Numbered from the stretch's first letter, positions 16,707-26,121 are shown. The stretch is 64,000 bases of DNA from Christiangramia sp. OXR-203 (GCF_034372165.1 NZ_CP139698.1:1488001-1552000), one strand, 5' to 3'. Numbers and translations are program-made. The notes: generated from the sequence alone by a model not told the origin.

Positions 16707-18395
16707 TTATTTTCTGAAGAACTTCGCGGTGTAAGTAGTTGTATTGCCAACATTATCATTCACGATGATCTTTAGATCATTCTCAGTTTCGGTCACTACA
16801 TCATCTGAAAAGTAATGCGTGAGTGTATTGTTCTTGTATTCGTATTCCATTAAAATGAACTTCCCATTCACTGTTGCTCTGAAATCCTGAATTCCTGAAA
16901 GATCATCTGATATTTTAACTTTCAAGGTTTCATTACCAGAAATCCACTGACCATCGTAGAAATTAACCGGTCTAACGCTCGGGGCATTCGTATCCTGTGC
17001 TAATCGATAATTACCAAATGTTCTGGTGCCTGTGGTAAAGCGATTTCCTTTCTTATAGGTTGTCGAGTAGTTCAACCTGCCATTATTTGAAACACGTGCA
17101 ATAAATGTTTTTGCTTTATCTTCTTCGGAAAGTTCACTTACATCAAAACCTATGGTGAAGTTTTTATGTAAAGGTATCTCATCGCGATGTACCGTTACTA
17201 CATCATCACTGAAGTTGATATCAAGATAAGTATCATTATATAAACTACCACCAGGAATATATATATCCATTTTTCCTCCTTTGGCAGATAGTCCATTTTC
17301 ACTGGAAGCCAGGTATTCCGTTTCCAATTTTTCTCTTTTAATGATCTTATCACTAATCTGTCCTTTGATTGGAATGCGGATAAGCTTTTCATTGCCTTTA
17401 AGATCTGTCACTCTTATGGTATATTGATAATCGAGACTATCTTTAATATTCAACAGTCCGTCGTTTTGCATATTTCCGTAGATACTTAAAGGATTACTTT
17501 GAGTTTTATAAAGACGTTGTATTCTACTTCTATTGGTGGCATAGTATTCATAATCGATCAACTGATTAAGATGCCTGGTTTCAGCGAAAGAAAACTTTTC
17601 GAAGTTTATTTCGAAAACTTCTTCTCCATTCAGGTTTGATTCTATTTTAAAAACACCATTCTGATTGTAAGCGCCATCTTGCTGATCTACAGTGGTAATA
17701 CCAAAACCTATTTCACCACAAGCTTTAACTTCGGGAACTGCAAATGTTCCGTCATTTTGAGGGATCAACTTTAATTTTTGTCGGTTTTGAGAATTATTTA
17801 CATGTGCATCTTCACCAAGAGGATAGGCGAAAATTCCCTGAATCATAGGCGGTTTTGAGTCGGCAACATCCAGACCAAATAATTGAGCATTCATTGGTCG
17901 CTGGCTTCCATCCCTGATTTCGAAATGTAGATGCGGGCCTCCGCTACCACCTGTATTTCCGCTATAGGCGATCAACTCTCCTTTTTCAACTTTAAGTTCA
18001 CCAGGTTCAGGGAAAAGTTCTATTTCGTAAGATTCCTTAGCATATTGCTGTTTCCGCAGATAATCCTTCAGCTTTGGAGATAACTTCTGAAGATGTCCGT
18101 ACACTGTAGTGTAACCATTTGGATGCTGGATATAAAGAGCCTTTCCGTAGCCATAATGCTGAATATTGATTCGGCTAATATAACCTTCCGCAGCAGCATT
18201 TACCTCAAGACCTTCACGCTGCTGGGTTTTAATATCTAGTCCGCTATGGAAATGATTGGACCTTAATTCACCAAAGGTTCCAGCGAGAACGATGGGTACA
18301 TTAAGCGGATTTTCAAAATAATTCTGAGGTAATTCTTGTTGGGAGTGAACCTGAATACAGATAAAGGATAACAGGAATAATAAGGCTTTCTTCAT
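16707..18395 (-). CDS. M23 family metallopeptidase (peptidoglycan endopeptidase-like)
   Basis: A 562-residue exported protein with signal peptide MKKALLFLLSFICIQVHS. The LytM/M23 domain lies near the N terminus. Zinc ligands appear in HFHSGLD and in the HLHFEIRD motif, with YGHL between them. About 350 residues of beta-sandwich-like sequence follow, probably a wall- or substrate-binding part. It would cut peptide cross-links in peptidoglycan in the periplasm. All catalytic residues are present. Confidence 0.88.
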   Translation of the reverse strand: MKKALLFLLSFICIQVHSQQELPQNYFENPLNVPIVLAGTFGELRSNHFHSGLDIKTQQREGLEVNAAAEGYISRINIQHYGYGKALYIQHPNGYTTVYGHLQKLSPKLKDYLRKQQYAKESYEIELFPEPGELKVEKGELIAYSGNTGGSGGPHLHFEIRDGSQRPMNAQLFGLDVADSKPPMIQGIFAYPLGEDAHVNNSQNRQKLKLIPQNDGTFAVPEVKACGEIGFGITTVDQQDGAYNQNGVFKIESNLNGEEVFEINFEKFSFAETRHLNQLIDYEYYATNRSRIQRLYKTQSNPLSIYGNMQNDGLLNIKDSLDYQYTIRVTDLKGNEKLIRIPIKGQISDKIIKREKLETEYLASSENGLSAKGGKMDIYIPGGSLYNDTYLDINFSDDVVTVHRDEIPLHKNFTIGFDVSELSEEDKAKTFIARVSNNGRLNYSTTYKKGNRFTTGTRTFGNYRLAQDTNAPSVRPVNFYDGQWISGNETLKVKISDDLSGIQDFRATVNGKFILMEYEYKNNTLTHYFSDDVVTETENDLKIIVNDNVGNTTTYTAKFFRK

Positions 18396-18522
18396 AGATC
18401 TGGGGACTTTTTCATTTTCAAAGCAGCTGTAAAGTTAATTAAAGTTCTATCAATATTAAATGGCTTGCCTACAGAGAATTACTAACATTGTTCATTATTA
18501 TTTTAAATCACCTGAAAAAGTA

Positions 18523-18553
18523 TTGGGATATTTCAAAGCGTATGTTAACTTTG
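18523..18553 (+). promoter_or_regulatory. promoter of the zapB-like/zapA/6S locus
   Basis: TTG (18523-18525), exactly 20 bases, then TAACTTTG (18546-18553). This is a full match to the Bacteroidetes TTG-N20-TAnnTTTG consensus, 27 bases before the first ATG. Confidence 0.7.
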
Positions 18554-18580
18554 TAAGGGTTCACATCGGTTTTAGCGATT

Positions 18581-18871
18581 ATGAGTGATATGACAGAAAT
18601 AGTTGATAACCTGGAGAATAAGATTAGTAAGCTCCTTCATAGATATGAATCTGTGAGGCAGTCCAATAAATCTTTACAAGAGGAATTGATTTCTGTAAGA
18701 TCTGAATATGAGAAGCTGGAGGAGGATTTACAACTTTCCAGAGATCAAATTCAAACTCTAAAAGCAGCGAACGCGATGCTTGGCAGTACCGAACATAAGA
18801 CAGAAACGAAGCTCAAAATAAATAGCCTGATTCGGGAAATCGATCAGTGCATCGTTCAGTTATCTGAATAA
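18581..18871 (+). CDS. ZapB-like coiled-coil division protein
   Basis: A 96-residue protein that is almost entirely a heptad coiled coil (ENKISKLLHRYESV ... LQEELISVRSEYEKLEEDL). Its position six bases before zapA suggests a ZapA partner at the division ring, as ZapB is in E. coli, although it is not clearly the same family. It shares the promoter at 18523. Confidence 0.65.
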   Translation: MSDMTEIVDNLENKISKLLHRYESVRQSNKSLQEELISVRSEYEKLEEDLQLSRDQIQTLKAANAMLGSTEHKTETKLKINSLIREIDQCIVQLSE

Positions 18872-18877
18872 TTTAGG

Positions 18878-19171
18878 ATGGAAGATAAACTGAAAATTAA
18901 AATATCGATCGCAGACCGCGTGTATCCGTTAACCATTCAGCCCAGCCAGGAGGAAGGTTTGCGAAAGGCAGCGAAAAAGATCGAAGCGATGATCAAACAG
19001 TTTGAGCAGAATTATGCTGTGCGCGATAAGCAGGATGTATTAGCCATGTGTGCTTTACAATTTGCGGCTCAAACAGAGCAGAAGAATATAGATAAGTCGA
19101 GTGAGATGATTGAAGCAGAAGATAAGTTAAAGGAACTTAACGATCTGTTACAGGAACATTTAAGCTCATAA
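18878..19171 (+). CDS. zapA: cell division protein ZapA
   Basis: A 97-residue protein with the ZapA fold: an N-terminal strand pair (LKIKISIADRVYPLTI), then EEGLRKAAKKIEAMI and a C-terminal coiled coil. ZapA bundles FtsZ filaments at the septum. Placement between a ZapB-like gene and a 6S RNA followed by rny is a known arrangement in this group. Confidence 0.88.
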   Translation: MEDKLKIKISIADRVYPLTIQPSQEEGLRKAAKKIEAMIKQFEQNYAVRDKQDVLAMCALQFAAQTEQKNIDKSSEMIEAEDKLKELNDLLQEHLSS

Positions 19172-19191
19172 GTTCTTAAAATATAATAAAG

Positions 19192-19375
19192 GTTACTGCC
19201 TGTATTAGTGCTTTTTTGATAAACTCAACACGAATTCTTTAAAGAGGGTAAGTCTATGTTGTAAAAGCGTGCCGTGTCCCTTTACCGGGAGAGCGGATTC
19301 TTGATCAGCTTGTTAGCCCTAAACTTGATTTTAAGGAGTTTAATCCAAAACACAGCTAATACAGGCTTTTTTTTT
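19192..19375 (+). ncRNA. ssrS: 6S RNA (6S-Flavo type)
   Basis: The 222-base gap between zapA and rny holds a long hairpin-like RNA. GCCTGTATTAG (19198-19208) pairs perfectly over 11 bp with CTAATACAGGC (19356-19366), followed by nine T. The enclosed 147 bases can form the long, interrupted stem with a central bubble typical of 6S RNA, which sequesters sigma-bound RNA polymerase. The position downstream of zapA matches 6S in both flavobacteria and E. coli. The exact 5' end is not determined. I rely on ends, location and terminator; a covariance-model search was not possible. Confidence 0.8.
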
Positions 19376-19393
19376 ACATCTAATTCAATATAA

Positions 19394-20956
19394 ATGGAAA
19401 TACTTATAATAATTGTTGCAGCAGTGGTAGGCCTTGCGTTGGGTTTTGCGATTGCAAAGATGCTTGAGAAGAAACAGGCTTCTAATACTATTATCAGCGC
19501 AAAAAAAGAGGCAAATTCTATTATAAAAGAAGCCAAAGCAGAAGGGGAGAGCATTAAAAAAGATAAAATTCTTCAGGCAAAAGAAAAGTTTATTGAATTA
19601 AAGTCTGAGCATGAGAAAGTGATCTTATCCAGGGATAAGAAAATTGGTGATGCAGAAAAGAGAATAAAGGATAAGGAGTCTCATGTCTCTAATGAGCTTA
19701 GCAAAAACAAAAAACTAAACAAAGATCTTGAAGGTAAACTTGCAGATTATAATCATCGTGTAGATTATTTAGATAAGCGCCAGGAAGAGATCGATAAACT
19801 TCATAACAGTAAAGTGCAGCAACTGGAGGTTATCTCCGGACTTTCTGCGGAAGATGCTAAGGCACAACTTATAGAATCACTGAAGGATGCTGCTAAGGCA
19901 GACGCTATGTCTTTGATCCAGGATACGGTTGAAGAGGCAAAATTAACTGCGCAGCAGGAAGCGAAGAAGATCATCATAAACACCATTCAGCGAATTGGAA
20001 CTGAAGAAGCTATTGATAATTGCGTTTCAGTATTCAACCTGGAAAGTGATGATGTAAAAGGCCGGATTATTGGTCGTGAAGGTCGAAATATTAGAGCTTT
20101 GGAAGCTGCTACGGGAGTTGAAATCATCGTTGATGATACTCCAGAAGCAATCATTTTAAGTTGTTTTGATTCTGTTCGTAGAGAAGTTGCGAGATTATCA
20201 CTTCACAAATTAGTGACCGATGGTAGAATTCACCCGGCACGTATTGAAGAAGTAGTTAAGAAAACACGTAAACAGATCGAAGAAGAGATCATTGATATAG
20301 GTAAAAGAACTGTCATCGATCTTGGTATTCATGGTTTACAGCCAGAATTGATTAAAATGGTAGGAAGAATGAAATATCGTTCTTCTTATGGGCAGAACCT
20401 GCTACAACACTCTAGAGAAGTCGCCAAACTTTGTGGAGTCATGGCTTCAGAACTTGGTTTAAATCCAAAATTAGCTAAGAGAGCAGGATTATTGCATGAT
20501 ATTGGTAAAGTTCCGGAAACGGAAACTGAAGTTCCTCACGCGATCCTTGGAATGCAATGGGCAGAGAAGCATGGCGAAAAGCCGGAAGTGTGTAATGCTA
20601 TTGGAGCTCACCACGACGAGATCGAAATGAATTCACTATTATCACCAATCGTTCAGGTTTGTGATGCTATTAGTGGTGCCAGACCGGGAGCAAGAAGACA
20701 GGTGCTTGATTCTTATATTCAGCGTTTAAAAGATCTTGAGGAAATAGCCTTTGGTTTTGGCGGAGTTAAGAAAGCTTACGCTATACAGGCTGGGCGTGAA
20801 CTTCGAGTGATCGTTGAAAGCGAGAAAGTTTCTGATGATAAAGCTGCGAACTTATCTTTCGAGATCTCCCAGAAGATCCAGACAGATATGACCTATCCAG
20901 GACAGGTGAAGATCACCGTGATCAGAGAAACTAGAGCAGTCAATGTTGCAAAATAA
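19394..20956 (+). CDS. rny: ribonuclease Y
   Basis: A 520-residue membrane-bound endoribonuclease that starts mRNA decay. It has an N-terminal membrane helix ([18 protein letters not shown]), a coiled coil to about residue 200, a KH domain ([19 protein letters not shown]), and an HD domain with LLHDIGK and GAHHDEIE metal ligands. Length and order are standard. It follows the 6S RNA terminator by 18 bases, so it either reads through or has its own start within that short gap. Confidence 0.95.
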   Translation: MEILIIIVAAVVGLALGFAIAKMLEKKQASNTIISAKKEANSIIKEAKAEGESIKKDKILQAKEKFIELKSEHEKVILSRDKKIGDAEKRIKDKESHVSNELSKNKKLNKDLEGKLADYNHRVDYLDKRQEEIDKLHNSKVQQLEVISGLSAEDAKAQLIESLKDAAKADAMSLIQDTVEEAKLTAQQEAKKIIINTIQRIGTEEAIDNCVSVFNLESDDVKGRIIGREGRNIRALEAATGVEIIVDDTPEAIILSCFDSVRREVARLSLHKLVTDGRIHPARIEEVVKKTRKQIEEEIIDIGKRTVIDLGIHGLQPELIKMVGRMKYRSSYGQNLLQHSREVAKLCGVMASELGLNPKLAKRAGLLHDIGKVPETETEVPHAILGMQWAEKHGEKPEVCNAIGAHHDEIEMNSLLSPIVQVCDAISGARPGARRQVLDSYIQRLKDLEEIAFGFGGVKKAYAIQAGRELRVIVESEKVSDDKAANLSFEISQKIQTDMTYPGQVKITVIRETRAVNVAK

Positions 20957-20973
20957 AAAATGGAAGTATTTAT

Positions 20974-21009
20974 AAAAAAAAGGCCGTTCGTAAGAACGGC
21001 CTTTTTTTA
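20974..21009. terminator. bidirectional terminator after rny
   Basis: An A run, GGCCGTTC, a 4-base loop (GTAA), GAACGGCC and a T run. It separates rny from the convergent aldo/keto reductase gene. Confidence 0.92.
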
Positions 21010-21025
21010 TTTGAGTTCTGTATTC

Positions 21026-21973
21026 TTAATCATTATAGATGTTCTCATATGAGTTTCCTTCCATCTCAAAGAATTTCCCGGTAACATATCTAAAGTGATC
21101 ATCAAGATCTGCGATCTCTTTAAGATCATCTTCGTCCAGTTGGAAACCGGCACTTTGTAGATTTTCCTTTATCCTACCTTCATTAGTGGACTTTGGAATA
21201 ACAGCAGTACCTCTTTGCTCACTCCATTTGATTAGGATCTGTCCAGCAGAAGCTCCATGTTTTTTTGCAATTTTATTTATCACAGGATTTTCAAGTAGAG
21301 AAGGTTCGTCATCAGCTTTCATTTCGTCGCTACGATCACCACTACCCAGCGGAGAATAACCAGTGACATTGATCCCATTTCTACTACAGAATTCCAGCAG
21401 TTTATCCTGTTGCAAATAAGGATGAAGTTCAACCTGATTCATTTCAGGTGCATGGTCGGTATCGTTCATAAGCTCCTCTAGTTTTTCAATACTAAAATTG
21501 GAAACTCCAATATGCTTTACCAGGCCTTGCTCTTTCGCTTTGATCATTTCCTTCCAGGTCTCTATGAGTGGTACTTCCTCAAGAGATAAGAAATCTTCCG
21601 CTTTTTCAGGAAATGATACATCAGGTTTGAAAGCTACCGGCCAGTGAATAAGGTAAAGATCAAGATACTCCAGCTGTAAATCTTTTAAAGTCTGTTTTAG
21701 AGCTGGGATAACATCTTCTTTTTTATGAGCATTGTTCCATAATTTAGAAGTAACCCATACATCTTCCCGTTTGATATCACCTTTACCAAAAACTTCAGCA
21801 AATGCTTCACCAACTTCGGCTTCGTTGCCATAAGTGGCAGCACAATCAATGTGTTTATATCCATTGTTCAGGGCAATCTTCACGGCGTTCGCTACTTCAC
21901 CTTTTTCAGATTTCCATGTTCCAAGACCTATGGCATCCATATGGTCTCCATTCTTAAATTTTAAAGTCTTCAT
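21026..21973 (-). CDS. aldo/keto reductase
   Basis: A 315-residue NADPH-dependent reductase of carbonyl compounds. The catalytic tetrad can be seen as Asp in HIDCAATYG, Tyr in the same motif, Lys in VTSKLW and His in LIHWP. The cofactor signature VIPKSTNEGRIKEN lies near the C terminus. It resembles AKR family members acting on sugars or aldehydes; the natural substrate cannot be told. It is a single-gene unit between terminator and xerD. Confidence 0.9.
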   Translation of the reverse strand: MKTLKFKNGDHMDAIGLGTWKSEKGEVANAVKIALNNGYKHIDCAATYGNEAEVGEAFAEVFGKGDIKREDVWVTSKLWNNAHKKEDVIPALKQTLKDLQLEYLDLYLIHWPVAFKPDVSFPEKAEDFLSLEEVPLIETWKEMIKAKEQGLVKHIGVSNFSIEKLEELMNDTDHAPEMNQVELHPYLQQDKLLEFCSRNGINVTGYSPLGSGDRSDEMKADDEPSLLENPVINKIAKKHGASAGQILIKWSEQRGTAVIPKSTNEGRIKENLQSAGFQLDEDDLKEIADLDDHFRYVTGKFFEMEGNSYENIYND

Positions 21974-22050
21974 AATTCAATTTTTTATGAAGTTAAGGAT
22001 TTATAGAGGGAGCGAAAAGTCCTGAAATTGGTTTAGCAGAACTTTAATAT

Positions 22051-22947
22051 CTAGCGGCGGGGATGGAAGCTTTCCATGACTTCTCTCAAATGCGATCTGT
22101 CTACATGTACATAGACTTCAGTAGTGGTAATGCTCTCATGTCCTAACATTTGTTGAATGGCTCTTAGATCGGCTCCATTTTCCAGTAGATGGGTTGCAAA
22201 GGAATGGCGAAAGGTATGCGGACTCACATTTTTACTAATACCGGCTTCTTTGGTGAGTTTTCTTACGATCGTGAAGATCATAGCCCGCGTTAATTGCCTT
22301 CCCCTTCTGTTCAGGAAAAGTGTATCGCTGTATTCGTCTTTTATTGGCTGATGTGGACGAACTTCATCTTTATATAGCGTGATGTATTTCATGGTGTATT
22401 CTGAAATAGGAACAAATCGCTGTTTATTCCCTTTACCGGTAATTTTAATAAAGCCTTCATCGAAGAACAGATCAGACATTTTGAGTTCGGTAAGTTCAGA
22501 AACACGTAATCCACAGCCGTATAAGGTTTCAATGATGGCTCGATTTCTTTCGCCTTCAGCTTTACCAAGATCTATCGCCCGTATAATTCTGTCAACCTCT
22601 TCCGTAGATATAATATCGGGAAGTTTTCGTCCTGTCTTTGGTGATTCAATAAGTTCCATAGGATTTTGCTCCCGGTAATTTTCAAAAACCAGGTAATCAA
22701 AAAAGCTTCGCAAACCGGATATCAATCTTGATTGAGAACGGGCATTTATGCTTGAAGAAACATCATAAATAAACTTTTGAATGAGTTCTTCGGAAATTTG
22801 ATCGGGACCTACTTCAATTTTATTAACATTAAGGAACTTCTGAAGTTTTCTTACGTCTAATTGGTAGTTCGAAATGGAATTATCTGATAATCCACGTTCA
22901 AGCTTAAGGTAGTTGGTATAATCCTTTAAGGCATGCTCCCATTTCAT
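22051..22947 (-). CDS. xerD: tyrosine recombinase XerD
   Basis: A 298-residue site-specific recombinase that resolves chromosome dimers at dif with its partner. An N-terminal SAM-like core-binding domain is followed by the catalytic domain with Arg in YGCGLRVSELT, HTFRHSFATHLLENGADL, GHESITTTEVYVHV and the nucleophile Tyr. Length and motifs are those of chromosomal XerC/D rather than integrases, and no mobile element surrounds it. Confidence 0.9.
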   Translation of the reverse strand: MKWEHALKDYTNYLKLERGLSDNSISNYQLDVRKLQKFLNVNKIEVGPDQISEELIQKFIYDVSSSINARSQSRLISGLRSFFDYLVFENYREQNPMELIESPKTGRKLPDIISTEEVDRIIRAIDLGKAEGERNRAIIETLYGCGLRVSELTELKMSDLFFDEGFIKITGKGNKQRFVPISEYTMKYITLYKDEVRPHQPIKDEYSDTLFLNRRGRQLTRAMIFTIVRKLTKEAGISKNVSPHTFRHSFATHLLENGADLRAIQQMLGHESITTTEVYVHVDRSHLREVMESFHPRR

Positions 22948-23027
22948 GTGTTAAAGATAGCAATTACGGGGTATCAGTCTTAATAATACTTTAAGCTTGC
23001 GTAACTTTTTGTTAACAGGTTGTATCC

Positions 23028-23035
23028 TACTTTTG
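23028..23035 (+). promoter_or_regulatory. candidate -7 box TACTTTTG before the first barrel gene
   Basis: A perfect TAnnTTTG box followed by GCGG, 20 bases before the ATG. No well-spaced TTG was seen upstream. Confidence 0.35.
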
Positions 23036-23054
23036 GCGGAAATAAAAATTAATC

Positions 23055-23663
23055 ATGATGAAAAAAACAGTTTTATTAGTAGCCGTTGCGTTGATGGGAT
23101 TTGTATCTAATTCGTTCGCACAGGAAAGTTGGAGTTTTGGTGTTAAGGGTGGTGTAAACTTCTCTACCGTAACTGGAGATTACTTCAATGATCCAAGTCA
23201 TAGAACAGCATTTAATGTTGGTGTTCTTGCTGAAATTCCTGTAGCAAATAGACTATCTATACAACCAGAGGTATTATACTCTGCTCAGGGATACGATTTT
23301 GCATCGATCGATGAAGACAACATTTTCGATATTGACGACAACATTGAATATCAATTAGATTATATCCAGGTACCGGTACTTGCTAAAGTATACGTGACCG
23401 ATGGATTGAGTGTTCAGGCAGGTCCTTCTTTTAACTTCAATGTGAACGAAGAAATCGATTACTCTCCGACTGATAACGGTGGGGATATCGATCTTGAAGA
23501 TCAGGTAAAAGATTTTGAAATTGGTGGTGCTGCAGGTTTGGAGTACAAACTTAACAACGGATTCTTTATTCAGGGTAGATATACTTACGGTTTTACCGAA
23601 GTATTTGATGGATCTGATGCTCATAATTCAGTTTGGCAGGCAGGTATTGGATACCAGTTCTAG
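23055..23663 (+). CDS. PorT-family outer-membrane beta-barrel protein
   Basis: A 202-residue protein with a signal peptide ending NSFAQ, then GVKGGVNFSTVTGD, which opens many Bacteroidetes eight-strand barrels, and a final strand ending GIGYQF with the C-terminal Phe recognised by BAM. The likely role is a small surface barrel or porin; substrate unknown. It has its own -7 box and terminator, so it is monocistronic. ATG 23058 is an equally possible start. Confidence 0.85.
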   Translation: MMKKTVLLVAVALMGFVSNSFAQESWSFGVKGGVNFSTVTGDYFNDPSHRTAFNVGVLAEIPVANRLSIQPEVLYSAQGYDFASIDEDNIFDIDDNIEYQLDYIQVPVLAKVYVTDGLSVQAGPSFNFNVNEEIDYSPTDNGGDIDLEDQVKDFEIGGAAGLEYKLNNGFFIQGRYTYGFTEVFDGSDAHNSVWQAGIGYQF

Positions 23664-23683
23664 TCTCCGAAAAATTAGTAGAG

Positions 23684-23713
23684 AAAAGCGGACGTTGTCC
23701 GCTTTTTTTTTTA
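23684..23713 (+). terminator. terminator of the first barrel gene
   Basis: GCGGAC, a 3-base loop (GTT) and GTCCGC (23688-23702), flanked by an A run and about ten T. Confidence 0.88.
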
Positions 23714-23758
23714 TGCCAAGAATTTTGAAGGAAAATTTCTACATGCATATAATATGAT

Positions 23759-23766
23759 TAGTTTTG
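23759..23766 (+). promoter_or_regulatory. candidate -7 box TAGTTTTG before the second barrel gene
   Basis: A TAnnTTTG box followed by GCGG, as at 23028. It lies 28 bases before the ATG. The -33 element is unclear. Confidence 0.3.
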
Positions 23767-23794
23767 GCGGTCTAACTACAAATTCAATCACGAA

Positions 23795-24328
23795 ATGTTA
23801 AAAACAATTATGTGTGCGATGGCATTCACCATGCTGTCATTATTTTCCTTTGCGCAGGAATCAACTTTTGGTCTAACCGCAGGGTATTTAAATGCCGAAT
23901 TCAAAGTGAGCGAAGAAACTGTAAGCTTCTCTGATGACGGCTCAGGTTTTTATGTTGGAGTTCTAGCCGACTTCGAACTTAACGAATCATGGCATCTTGT
24001 TCCTGGAGTAAATTATGGTAGAGTGGAAGAGACCAATCTTTTATTTATTCCCGTAATGGCGCAGTACCATATCGCGAACTCCGGAGTCTTCCTTCAGGTC
24101 GGGCCACAAGCGACATTGAATCTTGAAGATGATCCAGGTGAATACACAAACACAATTGGTGTGGATGCAGGTTTTGGTGTAGGATATGAGATCAATGAGA
24201 ATTTCTTCGTTGAAGCTAAGTACGCGCTTGAACTCACAAACCGATTCGCAGATAGGGTAAGGGAGATGGATGATGACTTTAAACTGAATTTAAATACGTT
24301 CACCGTTGGAGTAGGCTATAAGTTCTAG
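23795..24328 (+). CDS. small outer-membrane beta-barrel protein (tandem paralogue 1)
   Basis: A 177-residue protein with signal peptide MLKTIMCAMAFTMLSLFSFA, the motif FGLTAGYLNAEF, a middle strand pair with LVPGVNYGRV, and the final strand VGVGYKF. It aligns end to end with the next gene, which has exactly the same length. Both resemble eight-strand OmpW/PorT-like barrels. No substrate can be assigned. Confidence 0.82.
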   Translation: MLKTIMCAMAFTMLSLFSFAQESTFGLTAGYLNAEFKVSEETVSFSDDGSGFYVGVLADFELNESWHLVPGVNYGRVEETNLLFIPVMAQYHIANSGVFLQVGPQATLNLEDDPGEYTNTIGVDAGFGVGYEINENFFVEAKYALELTNRFADRVREMDDDFKLNLNTFTVGVGYKF

Positions 24329-24351
24329 ATTTTTCTTTTCTAAAGCCTTGG

Positions 24352-24381
24352 AACCGAAGAGATTCTCTTCGGTTTTTTTAT
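24352..24381 (+). terminator. terminator of barrel paralogue 1
   Basis: AACCGAAGAG (24352-24361), a 3-base loop and CTCTTCGGTT (24365-24374), then T residues. Confidence 0.88.
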
Positions 24382-24466
24382 TTATAAACGTTAGTGGATA
24401 ATATTTCAGAATGAGCTTCGTTTTCCTTGCTATACCTTACATCTAACCTATTTAAATTATTATTTA

Positions 24467-25000
24467 ATGTTTAAAAAAATCATTTTGATCGCAGGATTTG
24501 CAATCCTCTCTTTGTCATCTTTTGCTCAAGAAACTTCTTTTGGAGTTACAGCTGGTTATTTAAATTCAATCTATTCCGTAAAAGATGAAGTTTATAACTA
24601 TAATCTCAGTGAATCCGGATACTATGTTGGTGCCTTTCTGGATATTAGCCTTAATGAATCATTAAGTCTTGTGCCCGGTGTAAATTATTCAAATTCTCAT
24701 GATTCTAATATGCTGTATGTTCCCCTCATGTTGAAATATAGTATAGCTGATTCCGGTTTCTATCTTCAGGGTGGGCCACAGGCATCTATAATTTTTGATG
24801 AAGAACGCGTTAGACATAATCAGGATTTTGGTATTGATCTGGGTTTCGGACTTGGATATAATATTAACGAACATTTTTTCGTGGAAGCTAAATACTATCA
24901 CGAGGTCACGAATAGATTTAAAGATCATGAACTTCATATGTCCAATGACCTCAAAGAAGGAATAAATTCATTGATGATAGGAGTCGGCTACAAATTCTAA
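24467..25000 (+). CDS. small outer-membrane beta-barrel protein (tandem paralogue 2)
   Basis: A 177-residue paralogue of the preceding gene. It shares the frame FGVTAGYLNSIY, SLVPGVNYSNS, YLQGGPQAS, FFVEAKYYHEVTNRF and the end VGYKF, but the exposed loops differ strongly. Equal length with diverged loops suggests duplication followed by selection on surface parts. It has its own terminator. Confidence 0.82.
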   Translation: MFKKIILIAGFAILSLSSFAQETSFGVTAGYLNSIYSVKDEVYNYNLSESGYYVGAFLDISLNESLSLVPGVNYSNSHDSNMLYVPLMLKYSIADSGFYLQGGPQASIIFDEERVRHNQDFGIDLGFGLGYNINEHFFVEAKYYHEVTNRFKDHELHMSNDLKEGINSLMIGVGYKF

Positions 25001-25022
25001 TACATTGAAAAATTTAAATTTT

Positions 25023-25052
25023 AAAGCGAAGATTAAATCTTCGCTTTTTTTT
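25023..25052 (+). terminator. terminator of barrel paralogue 2
   Basis: AAAGCGAAGAT, a 3-base loop and ATCTTCGCTTT, followed by T residues. Confidence 0.88.
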
Positions 25053-25119
25053 AGAATAAACCTGAATCAATTTCGTTATTATTGTTATTACGCTTACGAC
25101 TACTAAAACCTATCTAATT

Positions 25120-25644
25120 ATGCTGAAATCTTTCAATATCTTATTGATCCTTGCTATATGTTCTTCCATTCTTGTGGCTCAGGAAAGGGAAGAATCTCCA
25201 TTAACACCTGAAGAAAATCGTGCTAAAATCAATTTTGAAGGTCAACAGGGACAGGTAAAATATTATAATGATAGCAACCTGGAAGCTGATACTTTCGATC
25301 TTGGTGAAATAGTGCCGGGCTTGAAATTACAGCCTCATCAGGTGAGGTATGAGAACCCGACCAGTAAGACCGATATTATGGGATATAATCTAAAATATCA
25401 ATTAGGTAATTCAGACTTTTCAATAATGGCGGGCGGTCAGGAGATCATCTATTCAAGTATTGACGGTACGAGAGACTATGATTTTACCACAGGTCTTGGT
25501 GTAGATTATGAAGTAAATAAAAACACTTCTTTAGAAGCCAATTACTTTTTTGGTTTTCAGAATCTAAATTCGGGGAAGGCGGTTTCTCCTGTGCAGTATA
25601 TACCTCTACAACCTTTAAATTTCAAATTCAAAACATCATTCTAG
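25120..25644 (+). CDS. exported protein of unknown function, barrel-like
   Basis: A 174-residue protein with a signal peptide (NILLILAICSSILVAQ) and an alternating strand pattern in the second half, ending in Phe (FKFKTSF), which suggests outer-membrane insertion. It is not clearly related to the barrel paralogues before it. It completes a four-gene run of small envelope proteins between xerD and aroQ. Confidence 0.65.
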   Translation: MLKSFNILLILAICSSILVAQEREESPLTPEENRAKINFEGQQGQVKYYNDSNLEADTFDLGEIVPGLKLQPHQVRYENPTSKTDIMGYNLKYQLGNSDFSIMAGGQEIIYSSIDGTRDYDFTTGLGVDYEVNKNTSLEANYFFGFQNLNSGKAVSPVQYIPLQPLNFKFKTSF

Positions 25645-25695
25645 AACTGCTTAGCCTATTCTTACTTTTTCTTCAGAATTGATTATTTTCACCTT

Positions 25696-26121
25696 ATGAA
25701 ATTATTGATATTAAACGGGCCTAATCTTAATCTGTTAGGAACCAGGGAACCTGATACTTACGGCAGCAAAAGTTTTGAAGACTACTTTTCAGAACTTCAG
25801 TTCAAATTTAGAAACATTGAGCTTTCTTACAATCAAACCAATATTGAAGGGGAGCTTATAGATATGATCCAGAAGGGACAGGAAGATTTTGATGGCATCA
25901 TTCTCAATGCTGCTGCTTATACTCATACTTCAGTAGGAATTGGTGATGCAGTCGCAGCAATTAATATTCCGGTGGTAGAGGTCCATATTTCCAACACTTT
26001 TTCCCGTGAGGATTTCAGGCACAAATCCTACATTTCACCTAATTCGAAAGGTATTATTGTTGGCTTTGGTCTGCAAAGTTATGACCTAGCCATTCAAAGT
26101 TTTCTAAAGGACGATGAATAA
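25696..26121 (+). CDS. aroQ: 3-dehydroquinate dehydratase, type II
   Basis: A 141-residue shikimate-pathway enzyme. The family signature NGPNLNLLGTREPDTYG is at the N terminus, including the catalytic Tyr of the flexible loop. Asn in NAAAYTHTS, His in VEVHISN and Arg in the REDFRHKS lid are all present. It overlaps the next gene by eight bases, so the two are co-translated. Confidence 0.93.
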   Translation: MKLLILNGPNLNLLGTREPDTYGSKSFEDYFSELQFKFRNIELSYNQTNIEGELIDMIQKGQEDFDGIILNAAAYTHTSVGIGDAVAAINIPVVEVHISNTFSREDFRHKSYISPNSKGIIVGFGLQSYDLAIQSFLKDDE

